From positions 1 to 8,564 of the forward strand of contig JAJYHA010000142.1 in assembly GCA_021784995.1 (NCBI GenBank): 8,564 bases of DNA, written 5' to 3'. The notes beneath the pieces are model-generated. The model was not told where the DNA came from and made no database searches. It worked only from the letters and a program-made list of their open reading frames with translations. Numbering within the stretch: the stretch's first letter is position 1; every line of letters begins with the position of its first letter. The translations under genes were made by a program, and so were the position numbers. The DNA is from Myxococcales bacterium. Its GTDB lineage: Bacteria > Myxococcota > Myxococcia > Myxococcales > Anaeromyxobacteraceae. Shown here piece after piece: positions 1-7,830 of this stretch.

Positions 1-1233
<1,233 letters not shown>

Positions 1234-1839
1234 TCAGGGTCGCCGCAGCCGGAGGCGCCACACCGGCTGCGCCGTGGCCAGGTATCGCTTCTCGCGCGTG
1301 GAGGGGATCTCGCCCTCGACGCGGCGGGCGAAGGCCCCCGCTCCCGCCTCGTTCCGGAAGCCCGCCGCCTCGAGCCGGGCGAGGGCACCTTCCGCGTAGG
1401 CCGCCACGTCCGTTCGGAAGTCGAGGAGCCCGCCCGGAGCCAGGAGCCCCAGGAAGAGCTGCGACATGTCGTCGTCGACGAGGCGCCGCCGGTGATGCCG
1501 CCGCTTCCACCACGGATCGGGGAAGTGGACGTGGATGGCGGCGAGCGCCCCCGCCCGGAAGAGCCGCGGCGCGAGGAGGCGTGCATCGCCCTGCAGCGCG
1601 ACCAGGTTGCGGTGGCCGCGGTGCGCGGCGCGCGCGCGCAGCTCCGCGGCGAACTTGCGCCGCTGCTCGACGGCGACCAGCACCCGGTCCGGGAAGGCGC
1701 GCGCGAAGGCCAGCGCGAACCCGCCGTGGCCGGAGCCGATCTCCAGCTCGAGCGGCGCGCCGGGGAGGCCGACCCGCGCGCGGAGGTCGGGGAGGAGGTC
1801 GAGGGCGATCGGGGCGCCGTCCAGGTCGGAGAAGATCAT
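1234..1839 (-). CDS. trmB: tRNA (guanine-N7-)-methyltransferase TrmB
   Basis: Transfers a methyl group from S-adenosylmethionine to N7 of guanine 46 in the variable loop of tRNAs. The 201 residues are close to the usual 200-240 for this family, and the fold is a single Rossmann-type methyltransferase. Visible motifs are ELEIGSGHGG at 31-40 (SAM-binding loop), Glu58 in VAVEQ (expected ribose contact), GDARLL at 84-89, and the family signature PDPWWKRRHHRRRL at 107-120, which carries catalytic and tRNA-binding residues. IPSTREKRY near 178-186 matches the C-terminal substrate-recognition segment. The ATG at 1839-1837 is preceded by AGAGAG on the minus strand. The reading frame upstream has no other good start before the divergent gene, whose start is only 31 bases away. 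Family assignment is very secure from the signature. Confidence 0.95.
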   Translation of the reverse strand: MIFSDLDGAPIALDLLPDLRARVGLPGAPLELEIGSGHGGFALAFARAFPDRVLVAVEQRRKFAAELRARAAHRGHRNLVALQGDARLLAPRLFRAGALAAIHVHFPDPWWKRRHHRRRLVDDDMSQLFLGLLAPGGLLDFRTDVAAYAEGALARLEAAGFRNEAGAGAFARRVEGEIPSTREKRYLATAQPVWRLRLRRP

Positions 1840-1859
1840 CGGCCGCTCTCTAACATGGT

Positions 1860-1864
1860 AAGGA
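1860..1864 (+). promoter_or_regulatory. Ribosome binding site of the duplicated-module lipoprotein
   Basis: AAGGA, six bases before the ATG at 1871, is a well-placed Shine-Dalgarno match in otherwise GC-dominated sequence and decides the start of the 533-residue protein. It sits inside the 31-base divergent gap shared with trmB, so the promoters of both genes must extend into one another or into the opposing coding sequence. Confidence 0.6.
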
Positions 1865-1870
1865 TCGCGG

Positions 1871-3472
1871 ATGCGCTCCGGTGCGCCGATCGCGGCGGCG
1901 CTCCTCCTCCTGGTCACCGGCTGCGCGCGCTGCGCCCGGCCCCCTCCACCGCCCGCGGACCGCTTCGTCCCCGGCGACGCCTCGGTCGCCGTCGTCATCC
2001 CCTCGCTGCAGGCCGCACGGGAACAGGCGACGTCGCTGCTGCAGACGCTGCTCGCCTTCCCGGCCGCCGCGGACCTCGGCCCCCGGCTGTCGGCGGTGAA
2101 GGAGCAGCTCGGCCTCGATCCGCTCGACGCGCGAGGGCTCGCGGCCGCGGGCCTCGATCCGTCCCGCGGGGCCGCGCTGGCCCTCGACGCGGACGGTCCC
2201 GCGCTGCTGGTCCTCCCCTCGGGCGACGACGGCGCGCTGGTCGCGACCGTGGCGCGGCTCGCGCGGGACCGCCTCGGCGCCGCGCGGCGCGTCGACGTCA
2301 CGGTGGACGGCGTCGCCGTGACGACCTTCCGCACCGCGGAGGGCGCGGCCGCGGCGCTCGCGCTCGCCGCCCGCGACGGTTCGGTGCTGGTCGCGGGCGG
2401 CGCCGGGGGGCCGGCGCGCGTCGCGGCGGCGTCCACCCTGCCCGCCGCGCGCTCGCTGTCGGGGTCGCTCCCCTACGGTCGCGTCCGGGAGGCGCTCGGC
2501 CCGGCGGCCATCCTGGCCTACCTGCGCCCGGGCTCGCCGCAGGCCGCGGGGACCGCGCTCCTGCGCGACGGCGCCGCCGTGAGCGCGACCGCGTCGGCCA
2601 CCCGCCTCGCCCTGCGCGCCGTGCTGCTGCTCGCTCCCGAGCGCAGGGAGTACTGGCGCGCCACCGTCGCGCCTGCGGCCACCGTCGCCGCCGCGACCCC
2701 GCCCATGCCGCAGGACGCCTTCCTCGTCGGACGGTTCGAGGGGGACCTCGCCACCGTCGCCCGCCGCGCGCTGCCGGTCGGCCAGGTCGCGGCGCCGCTC
2801 GCACGGGCCGGTCTCGATCTGGAGCGCGACCTCCTGCCGTTGCTCGCGCCCGGCGCCACCGCGGCGCTCGCGCTCGCGCCCACCTTCCAGGTCGCCGCCG
2901 TCTCGCGCGGGGGCGAGGCGATGGCCGCCGATCCCTTCCAGCTCGTCCACCTGGCGGCGGTGCTGCACGTCCGCGACGCCGGGCGCGCCGAGGCCCTGCT
3001 CGACCGCCTCCAGCGCGCCGGACCGCGGCTCGGCCTCGCGGTGGCGCGACAGGGGCACGCCCCGCGCTGGCGCGTCGCGCACGGCGCCGCGGCCCTCGAC
3101 GTCGCGCTCGCGGGCGATCGGCTGCTGGTCGCCGGCGGTCCCGGCCGGCTGGACGCCCTGCTCGCCGGCACCGGACCGGCCTACGCACCCCCCACCGACG
3201 CCGCGCGCGCGGCGCTGTCGGGCGGCGCCGCGGGCGGCGTCCTCGACCTCGAGCGCCTGGTGGCCAGCTTCCGCGCCCTGCCCGCGGCCGCGTATGGCAC
3301 GGGGCCCGACGCCTTCGTGATGCGGTCGCTCGCCGACCGCGTCATCGACCCCGCCTCGCGCCTGGTGGCGGCCGCCGCGAGGCTCGACCTCGGCCAGGCG
3401 GCGGCGACGGTGGACCTGGTGGTCGACGCCAGGCCCCCCGCGGCCCCGGCGGCCCAGGGAGCCGGCCGGTGA
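1871..3472 (+). CDS. Large lipoprotein with internal duplication, first gene of ABC operon
   Basis: 533-residue predicted lipoprotein of unknown function. The signal sequence has a short N-region, a hydrophobic core (AAALLLLV) and the lipobox VTGC ending at Cys18. A Cys21 and a proline run (24-28) follow, then a soluble domain with no further cysteines. The mature protein shows two related halves: roughly 107-189 and 355-437 each contain a helix with a basic/acidic pattern, a strand, and then a LVAGG turn (SVLVAGGAGG at 171-180, RLLVAGGPGR at 417-426). PADRFVPGDASVAVVIPSL (28-46) and DAFLVGRFEGDLATVARR (282-299) may be the matching openings of each half. The overall look recalls DUF3352-type envelope proteins, a low-certainty comparison. 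The start has a good ribosome site. The gene overlaps the ABC ATPase start by four bases, indicating translational coupling and a shared role, perhaps as the extracytoplasmic partner of the transporter. No enzymatic motif is visible. Confidence 0.85.
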   Translation: MRSGAPIAAALLLLVTGCARCARPPPPPADRFVPGDASVAVVIPSLQAAREQATSLLQTLLAFPAAADLGPRLSAVKEQLGLDPLDARGLAAAGLDPSRGAALALDADGPALLVLPSGDDGALVATVARLARDRLGAARRVDVTVDGVAVTTFRTAEGAAAALALAARDGSVLVAGGAGGPARVAAASTLPAARSLSGSLPYGRVREALGPAAILAYLRPGSPQAAGTALLRDGAAVSATASATRLALRAVLLLAPERREYWRATVAPAATVAAATPPMPQDAFLVGRFEGDLATVARRALPVGQVAAPLARAGLDLERDLLPLLAPGATAALALAPTFQVAAVSRGGEAMAADPFQLVHLAAVLHVRDAGRAEALLDRLQRAGPRLGLAVARQGHAPRWRVAHGAAALDVALAGDRLLVAGGPGRLDALLAGTGPAYAPPTDAARAALSGGAAGGVLDLERLVASFRALPAAAYGTGPDAFVMRSLADRVIDPASRLVAAAARLDLGQAAATVDLVVDARPPAAPAAQGAGR

Positions 3473-4140
3473 TCGAGCTGCGCGGGATCACGAAGCGTTA
3501 CCGCGACGCCGATCGCACCCTGACCGTGCTCGAGGGCCTCGACCTCAGCGTCGCGGCCGGCGAGCTGGTGGCGGTGGTGGGCGCGTCGGGATCGGGGAAG
3601 TCGACCCTCCTCTACCTCGCGGGCGCCCTCGACGCCGACTACGAGGGGAGCGCCGTGGTGGCGGGGCAGGAGCTGCGGGGCCTCACCCCCGAGGCGCGCG
3701 CCCGCTTCCGGAACGCCACGGTGGGGTTCGTCTTCCAGTCCTTCAACCTCCTCCCCGGCCTGACGGCGCTCGACAACGTCTGCCTCCCGGCCTTCTTCCG
3801 GCGCGAGGGACCGCGCGCCTCCCGGGCCGAGGCGCTGGCGGCGGGCCGCGAGGCCCTGGAGCAGGTCGGCCTGGGCGACAGGGCGGGGCAGCGCCCGGCA
3901 CGGCTGTCGGGCGGCGAGCGCCAGCGGGTGGCCGTCGCGCGCGCCCTCTTCGCGCGCCCGCGCGTCCTCCTCGCCGACGAGCCCACCGGCAACCTCGACA
4001 CGCGCACCGGAGCGGCGGTGATCGGGCTCTTCGAGCGCGCCGCCGCCACCGGGCTGGCGGTGGTGGTCGCCACGCACGAGGAGCGCGTGTCGCGCGTGGC
4101 CTCGCGCGTCCTGCACCTGGAAGGAGGGAAGCTGCGGTGA
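3469..4140 (+). CDS. ABC transporter ATPase, LolD/MacB family
   Basis: Cytoplasmic ATPase subunit, 223 residues, that powers the permease encoded next. The domain is complete. It has Walker A GASGSGKST (38-46), Gln90 in the Q-loop (FVFQSFNLLPGLTALDNV), signature LSGGERQRVAVARAL (146-160), Walker B VLLADEPTGNLD (166-177) and the switch His203 in ATHEE. The QSFNLLPGLTALDNV and DEPTGNLD stretches are typical of the LolD/MacB/FtsE group, which moves substrates within or out of the envelope by mechanotransmission rather than importing them. The GTG start overlaps the lipoprotein stop (GTGA). It is chosen because VIELRGITKRY is the usual opening of this domain; the frame stays open far upstream only because of base composition. 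It ends 16 bases before the permease GTG. The substrate cannot be read from the sequence. Confidence 0.93.
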   Translation: MIELRGITKRYRDADRTLTVLEGLDLSVAAGELVAVVGASGSGKSTLLYLAGALDADYEGSAVVAGQELRGLTPEARARFRNATVGFVFQSFNLLPGLTALDNVCLPAFFRREGPRASRAEALAAGREALEQVGLGDRAGQRPARLSGGERQRVAVARALFARPRVLLADEPTGNLDTRTGAAVIGLFERAAATGLAVVVATHEERVSRVASRVLHLEGGKLR

Positions 4141-4144
4141 TCAC

Positions 4145-4150
4145 GAGGGG
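4145..4150 (+). promoter_or_regulatory. Ribosome binding site supporting the permease GTG start
   Basis: GAGGGG lies six bases before the GTG at 4157 and supports that start. A short frame, GTG at 4137 to TGA at 4160 (seven codons), runs across it and overlaps both the ATPase stop and the permease start. It may be accidental. Confidence 0.55.
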
Positions 4151-4156
4151 CGCGCC

Positions 4157-5443
4157 GTGAGGCTGGCGGGGCTGCTGCGGCTGGCCGGGCTCGACCTGCG
4201 GGCGGACGCGCGCGGCGCGCTCCTCAACGCGGGCGCCACCTGCGTGGGCGCGGCCGCGCTGGTCTTCTTCGTCGCGCTCGGCTTCGGCGTGGCCGACGCC
4301 ACCCGGAGGATGTTCCCGGGCGACGCGCGCCTGGTGCAGGTGGTCCCCTCCAGCGTCTCGCTCGGTCCGGCGCTCGGAGGCGGACGGCTGGACGACGAGG
4401 CGCTGCAGCGGCTGCGCGCGCTTCCGGGGATCCGCGACGCCTGGCCGCGCCTCGACCTGCGCGTCCCCGTGGCCGCGACCCGCGCGCCCGAGGGCCTGCA
4501 CGTGAACTGGCCCCCGGCGCTGGTGATCCAGATCCCGGCCGTCGGGATCCCGCGCGCGATGGTGGCCGCCGACCTCGCCCCGGGCACCCCCTTCGACGAC
4601 GTCGGCCCGGACGGATCCTTCCCGGTCGTCCTCTCGCCTCGCCTGATCGAGATCTACAACCGGAGCATCGCGACCGCGTGGAACGTGCGCCCCCTGCCCC
4701 CGCCCGCCGCCCTGACCGGGCTGCAGCTCCCGGTGCGGGTGGGGTGGTCGATCGTGCCGCTCAAGACCGAGGACCGCGTCTTCGATGCGCGGCTGCTGCT
4801 GGCCGGCTTCTCGGACCGGGTGCCGGTCTACATGGCGGCCCTCCCGATCGCGCTGGTGCGGCGGCTGAACGCGGAGTACGGGAAGGCGGACCGGGGCTAC
4901 GCCGGCATCACGATGCTGGCGGCGCGGCCCGACGACGTGCCCGAGGTGGGCGCCGCCGTGCGCCGGATGGGGTTCGCGGTGGACGACAGCGACCGCTCCG
5001 TGTCGGAGCGCGTCGGCCTCGCGGTCGCGATCACCACGGGGGCCCTGGCGCTGCTGGCGCTGCTCATGTGCGCCCTGGCCGGCCTCGCCATCGCGCAGTC
5101 GCTCTTCGCGAGCGTGCGCGGCCGCGTGCGAGACATCGCCGTGCTGGAGGCGGTGGGCGCGACGCCCCGCGACGTGCGCGCGCTGCTGCTCGTCGAGGCG
5201 GCGCTCACCGGGCTCGCCGGTGGCGTGGCGGGCACCCTCCTGGCCTGGATCGCCGCGCGCGGGGTCGACGCGGCGGCGCGGCGCCTCCTCCCCGACTTTG
5301 CCTTCCGGCCCGACACCTTCTTCGCCTTCCCCAGCTGGGCGCTCGCGCTCGGCGTCGGCGTGGCGCTGCTCGCCTCGGTGGTGGGAGCGCTGGCGCCGGC
5401 GGCCGCCGCGGCGCACGTGGACCCGGCGCGCACGCTGAGCTGA
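4157..5443 (+). CDS. ABC transporter permease, FtsX/MacB family
   Basis: Inner-membrane subunit of the transporter, 428 residues, with the four-segment MacB-like topology. The first membrane helix is about 24-46, a large extracytoplasmic domain spans about 47-286, and three helices follow near 287-314, 343-367 and 391-417. RVRDIAVLEAVGATPRDV (323-340) after the second helix matches the cytoplasmic coupling segment of the FtsX domain, and the C-terminal VDPARTLS is the usual family ending. The extracytoplasmic domain (for example LHVNWPPALVIQIPAVGIP, 114-132) is beta-rich and divergent from textbook MacB, so its substrate is unknown. It lies in an operon with the ATPase and the lipoprotein. 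Since only one permease gene is present, a homodimer is likely, as in MacB; LolC/LolE use two. A strong hairpin follows the stop. Confidence 0.88.
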   Translation: MRLAGLLRLAGLDLRADARGALLNAGATCVGAAALVFFVALGFGVADATRRMFPGDARLVQVVPSSVSLGPALGGGRLDDEALQRLRALPGIRDAWPRLDLRVPVAATRAPEGLHVNWPPALVIQIPAVGIPRAMVAADLAPGTPFDDVGPDGSFPVVLSPRLIEIYNRSIATAWNVRPLPPPAALTGLQLPVRVGWSIVPLKTEDRVFDARLLLAGFSDRVPVYMAALPIALVRRLNAEYGKADRGYAGITMLAARPDDVPEVGAAVRRMGFAVDDSDRSVSERVGLAVAITTGALALLALLMCALAGLAIAQSLFASVRGRVRDIAVLEAVGATPRDVRALLLVEAALTGLAGGVAGTLLAWIAARGVDAAARRLLPDFAFRPDTFFAFPSWALALGVGVALLASVVGALAPAAAAAHVDPARTLS

Positions 5444-5451
5444 GCGGCCGG

Positions 5452-5506
5452 GCAGCACGTGGAGCGAGGGGCGCGAGCGCACGGCTCGCACCCCTCGCGG
5501 TGCTGC
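5452..5506. terminator. Large interrupted hairpin between convergent genes
   Basis: Three nested inverted segments pair: GCAGCAC (5452-5458) with GTGCTGC (5500-5506), GCGAGGGG (5464-5471) with CCCCTCGC (5491-5498), and GCGAGC (5473-5478) with GCTCGC (5484-5489). The loop is five bases (5479-5483). That gives 21 paired positions with one C/A mismatch and one asymmetric internal loop. It lies between the permease stop and the convergent cytochrome stop, so it can act on transcripts from both sides. No T-run follows on either strand. A bidirectional terminator or transcript-end stabiliser is the natural reading. Confidence 0.65.
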
Positions 5507-5526
5507 GGCTCGCCCTGGAGGGGAGC

Positions 5527-5790
5527 CTACTTCAGGCCGGCGACGTAGCCGGCGACCTCGGCGGCCTCGGCGTCGCTCACCTTGACCGGCTTCATCTTCC
5601 CCTTGCCCTCCAGGATGGTCTTCTTGACCGTGTCCTTCGCCATGCCGGCGATGGCGGTCTTGAACATCGCCCCACCCTTCGCGTCCGCGCCGTGGCACAT
5701 CTTGCACTTGGCGGCGTAGGTCGCGGCGCCGTCGGCGTACGCGCTGGTGGCGAGTGCGACGGCGAAGAGGGCGACGAGGATGCGCTTCAT
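5527..5790 (-). CDS. Small secreted class I cytochrome c
   Basis: Periplasmic electron carrier, 87 residues. The N-terminus MKRILVALFAVALATSAYAD is a Sec signal peptide with a cleavage site near Ala19. The mature part carries one heme attachment motif CKMCH (Cys29, Cys32, His33), and Met66 in GKGKMKP is the likely distal heme ligand. The C-terminal helix AEAAEVAGYVAGLK closes the fold as in single-domain cytochromes c of the c551/c6 type. The start at 5790 is preferred because it begins the signal peptide and has AAAGGAA upstream on the minus strand; an in-frame ATG at 5859 would bury the signal. It lies 123 bases after the lytic transglycosylase gene on the same strand, with no partner oxidase or reductase gene nearby, so its redox partners are unknown. 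Confidence 0.92.
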   Translation of the reverse strand: MKRILVALFAVALATSAYADGAATYAAKCKMCHGADAKGGAMFKTAIAGMAKDTVKKTILEGKGKMKPVKVSDAEAAEVAGYVAGLK

Positions 5791-5826
5791 GTTCGGTTCC
5801 TTTCGCGAGGGGTCTGCCTGACCACG

Positions 5827-5852
5827 CCGACCGGACGGCCGGCGCGGGTCGG
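5827..5852 (-). other. Inverted repeat in the cytochrome leader
   Basis: CCGACC (5827-5832) and GGTCGG (5847-5852) are exact inverted repeats separated by 14 GC-rich bases, in the 123-base gap before the cytochrome gene. If transcribed it would fold in the 5' untranslated region, upstream of the AAAGGAA ribosome site. It may equally be an end structure for the upstream transglycosylase transcript. Role not established. Confidence 0.3.
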
Positions 5853-5913
5853 TATTCATTACCCCAGGTGCCTCCTCCGGGTCAGCCTTGAATTTCACGG
5901 AGCCGGCCGGCGG

Positions 5914-7830
5914 TCATCCCGACCGCGCGGACGGCGCGTCGTCGGAGCGCGCCGAGGCGTCGCGCCGGTACACGACCAGCTCGCGTCCGACCTGCAGCTT
6001 GAAGCGGCGTGGGTTCCGGATCCCGTTCCAGCGGCACAGCTCGTCGAGCGCGACGCCGAACCGCTGCGCGATGCCCCACAGCGAGTCGCCCGCGCGGATC
6101 TGGACGCTCGCGCGCCTGCGCGGAGAGCCGTCCGCGTGGCGCGGCGCAGCGGCGCCGGCCACCGCGACGTGCCGGCGGTGGTCCCTGCGCGCGCGCTTCG
6201 GCCGCTGCGACGCGAGCTCGCGCTCGGCGGAGGCGAAGGCGACGCCCTGGCTGCGCGCCAGCGCGTTGAGCGGGATGACGAGCTCGGTACCGGCCCTCAC
6301 GTGACGGCCGGGCCGCAGGCCATTCATCCGCAGGATGGTGCCCGCGTCGACCTGGTAGGCGCGCGCGATGACCTTCATCGACTCGCCCGGCCGGACGCGG
6401 TGCTGCGCGAAGGCCAGCTTGCCGGCGGCGGCGGACACCGCCGGCCAGTTGTGCGCGAAGGTCTCGGCCCGGCCCCTGGGCAGCTTCACGCGATAGGTCC
6501 AGGGCGGCGTGCAGGTGCGCCGGAGCTCCGGGTTCAGGTCGAGGAGCGCCCGCTCGGACACCTCCGCCGCCTGGGCGATGGCCGCGATGGGCGTGGCCTG
6601 GGCGACCGGGACCTCCTCGTACTCCTGCCACCGCTCGGGCTCGATCTCCTCCCGCCGGAAGCCGAACGCCTCGGGGTGCTTGGTGATGATGGCGGCCGCC
6701 ATCAGCTTCGGCACGTAGCCCTTCGTCTCGGACTTGAGCACGCGGCCGCGCGTCATGGTCCAGAAGTCCTGCTGCCCGCGCCGCCAGGCCTGGTAGATCT
6801 TCCCCACGCCGGCGTTGTATCCGGCCCAGGCCAGGCGCCAGTCGCCGGTCTGCTGGTAGAGCTCCTTCAGGTATCGCGCGGCGGCGCGCGCCGCCTTCTC
6901 CGGGTCGCGCCGCTCGTCCACCCAGAAATCCTGGCGAAGGCCCATGCGGCGGGCGGTGGGCGCGATGAACTGCCAGGGCCCCACTGCCTTGGCGCGGCTC
7001 GTCGCGAGGTTCGCGAACCCGCTCTCGATCATCGCCAGGTAGACGGTGTCCTCGGGGAGCCCCTCCTCCCGCAGGATCCGCCGGAACACCGGGACGTACC
7101 TGGAGGAGCGGCCCAGCCACTTCACGAAGTGCTTGCGTACGATCGGCCCCTGGAAGAAGCGCACGTAAGCGACGACGCGCTCGTTCACCTCGATGGGGAT
7201 GTCGTACTCGGCCTGGAGATGGCGCAGATCGTGATCGATCTCCGGGAGCCCCGCGATGCGCCCGCGCGACTCACCCGGCGCCGGACCGCCCTCGCGACCG
7301 AATGCCTCCCGCAAGCGCATGCGCAGCGGCGACTCGAGCCCGACGCGCGAGGGGGCGCGGGTGGCCGGATCCTGCAGGAGGCCCTGCTCGGCGACGTGCG
7401 CCCTCTCCTCGGCGGCGCGCACCTGCTCGAGCTCGGCCGACTCCGCGCGGACCTCCGCCTGGATCTCGGGCTCGTCCACCGCGTCCACCACGTCCGGCTC
7501 GGCCGCTTCCGGGCTCGCCAGGGCGGCGGCAGCCGGCGTGCCCGCGAGAGGCGGCGCTGCGGCCGAGGCGGTCGCAGGAGCCGCGCTCGTCGGAGCGGCG
7601 GGTGCGGTCGCCTGCGCGGCGGGCGCGTTCGTCGGAGCGGCGGGCGCGGTCGCCTCTGCAGCGGGCGCGTTCGTCGGAGCGGCGGGCGCGGACACGACCG
7701 AGGCGACGGGAGCGGCAGGGGCCGTGGCGGCTGCTCCGACGACCGCTGGAGCCGGCGCCTCGGCGGCGAATGCACTCCCCGCCAGCACCAGGCCCACCAC
7801 GAAGGCCGCCGACGATCGTACTCGAACCAT
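5914..7830 (-). CDS. MltD-like lytic transglycosylase with two LysM domains
   Basis: Envelope enzyme that cleaves peptidoglycan glycan strands to 1,6-anhydro ends, 638 residues. A signal peptide (1 to about 22, ending GSAFA) is followed by an Ala/Pro/Thr-rich linker (24-110) with a 14-residue repeat and an acidic helical segment (115-150). The SLT domain spans about 208-390. It carries the catalytic Glu269 in AMIESGFAN, AVGPWQFIAPTARRMGL (282-298) and AGYNAGVGKI (336-345), the classic family motifs. A degenerate LysM-like stretch lies at about 407-453. Two clear LysM peptidoglycan-binding domains lie at about 476-520 (HRVRPGESMKVIARAYQV) and 577-621 (VQIRAGDSLWGIAQRFGV), joined by a basic linker. 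There are only two cysteines (440, 599). The family paralog in E. coli is shorter (about 450 residues), mainly because of the linkers. GGGAGG lies just three bases from the ATG, a tight but usable ribosome site. Confidence 0.92.
   Translation of the reverse strand: MVRVRSSAAFVVGLVLAGSAFAAEAPAPAVVGAAATAPAAPVASVVSAPAAPTNAPAAEATAPAAPTNAPAAQATAPAAPTSAAPATASAAAPPLAGTPAAAALASPEAAEPDVVDAVDEPEIQAEVRAESAELEQVRAAEERAHVAEQGLLQDPATRAPSRVGLESPLRMRLREAFGREGGPAPGESRGRIAGLPEIDHDLRHLQAEYDIPIEVNERVVAYVRFFQGPIVRKHFVKWLGRSSRYVPVFRRILREEGLPEDTVYLAMIESGFANLATSRAKAVGPWQFIAPTARRMGLRQDFWVDERRDPEKAARAAARYLKELYQQTGDWRLAWAGYNAGVGKIYQAWRRGQQDFWTMTRGRVLKSETKGYVPKLMAAAIITKHPEAFGFRREEIEPERWQEYEEVPVAQATPIAAIAQAAEVSERALLDLNPELRRTCTPPWTYRVKLPRGRAETFAHNWPAVSAAAGKLAFAQHRVRPGESMKVIARAYQVDAGTILRMNGLRPGRHVRAGTELVIPLNALARSQGVAFASAERELASQRPKRARRDHRRHVAVAGAAAPRHADGSPRRRASVQIRAGDSLWGIAQRFGVALDELCRWNGIRNPRRFKLQVGRELVVYRRDASARSDDAPSARSG
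7587..7692 (-). repeat. 42-bp tandem repeat within the transglycosylase linker
   Basis: About 2.5 copies of a 42-bp unit, whose shared core (TCGTCGGAGCGGCGGG) begins at 7587, 7629 and 7671. The unit encodes a 14-residue Ala/Pro/Thr period (APTNAPAAEATAPA and close variants) near residues 46-82 of the transglycosylase. Unit length is a multiple of three, so copy-number change would lengthen or shorten the linker without a frameshift. Confidence 0.75.

Noticed and set aside
1850..3082. 410-residue minus-strand open frame opposite the large lipoprotein
   Set aside because: It is a mirror of the lipoprotein coding strand with compositional bias only. The plus-strand gene has a signal sequence, a ribosome site and operon overlap.
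3743..5707. 654-residue minus-strand open frame opposite the transporter genes
   Set aside because: It is antisense to clear ATPase and permease coding sequence, with His/Arg/Gly-rich low-complexity translation and no domain.
5791..5898. N-terminal extension of the cytochrome c from an upstream ATG
   Set aside because: It would place about 36 charged residues before a clear Sec signal peptide; the internal ATG at 5790 has its own ribosome site.
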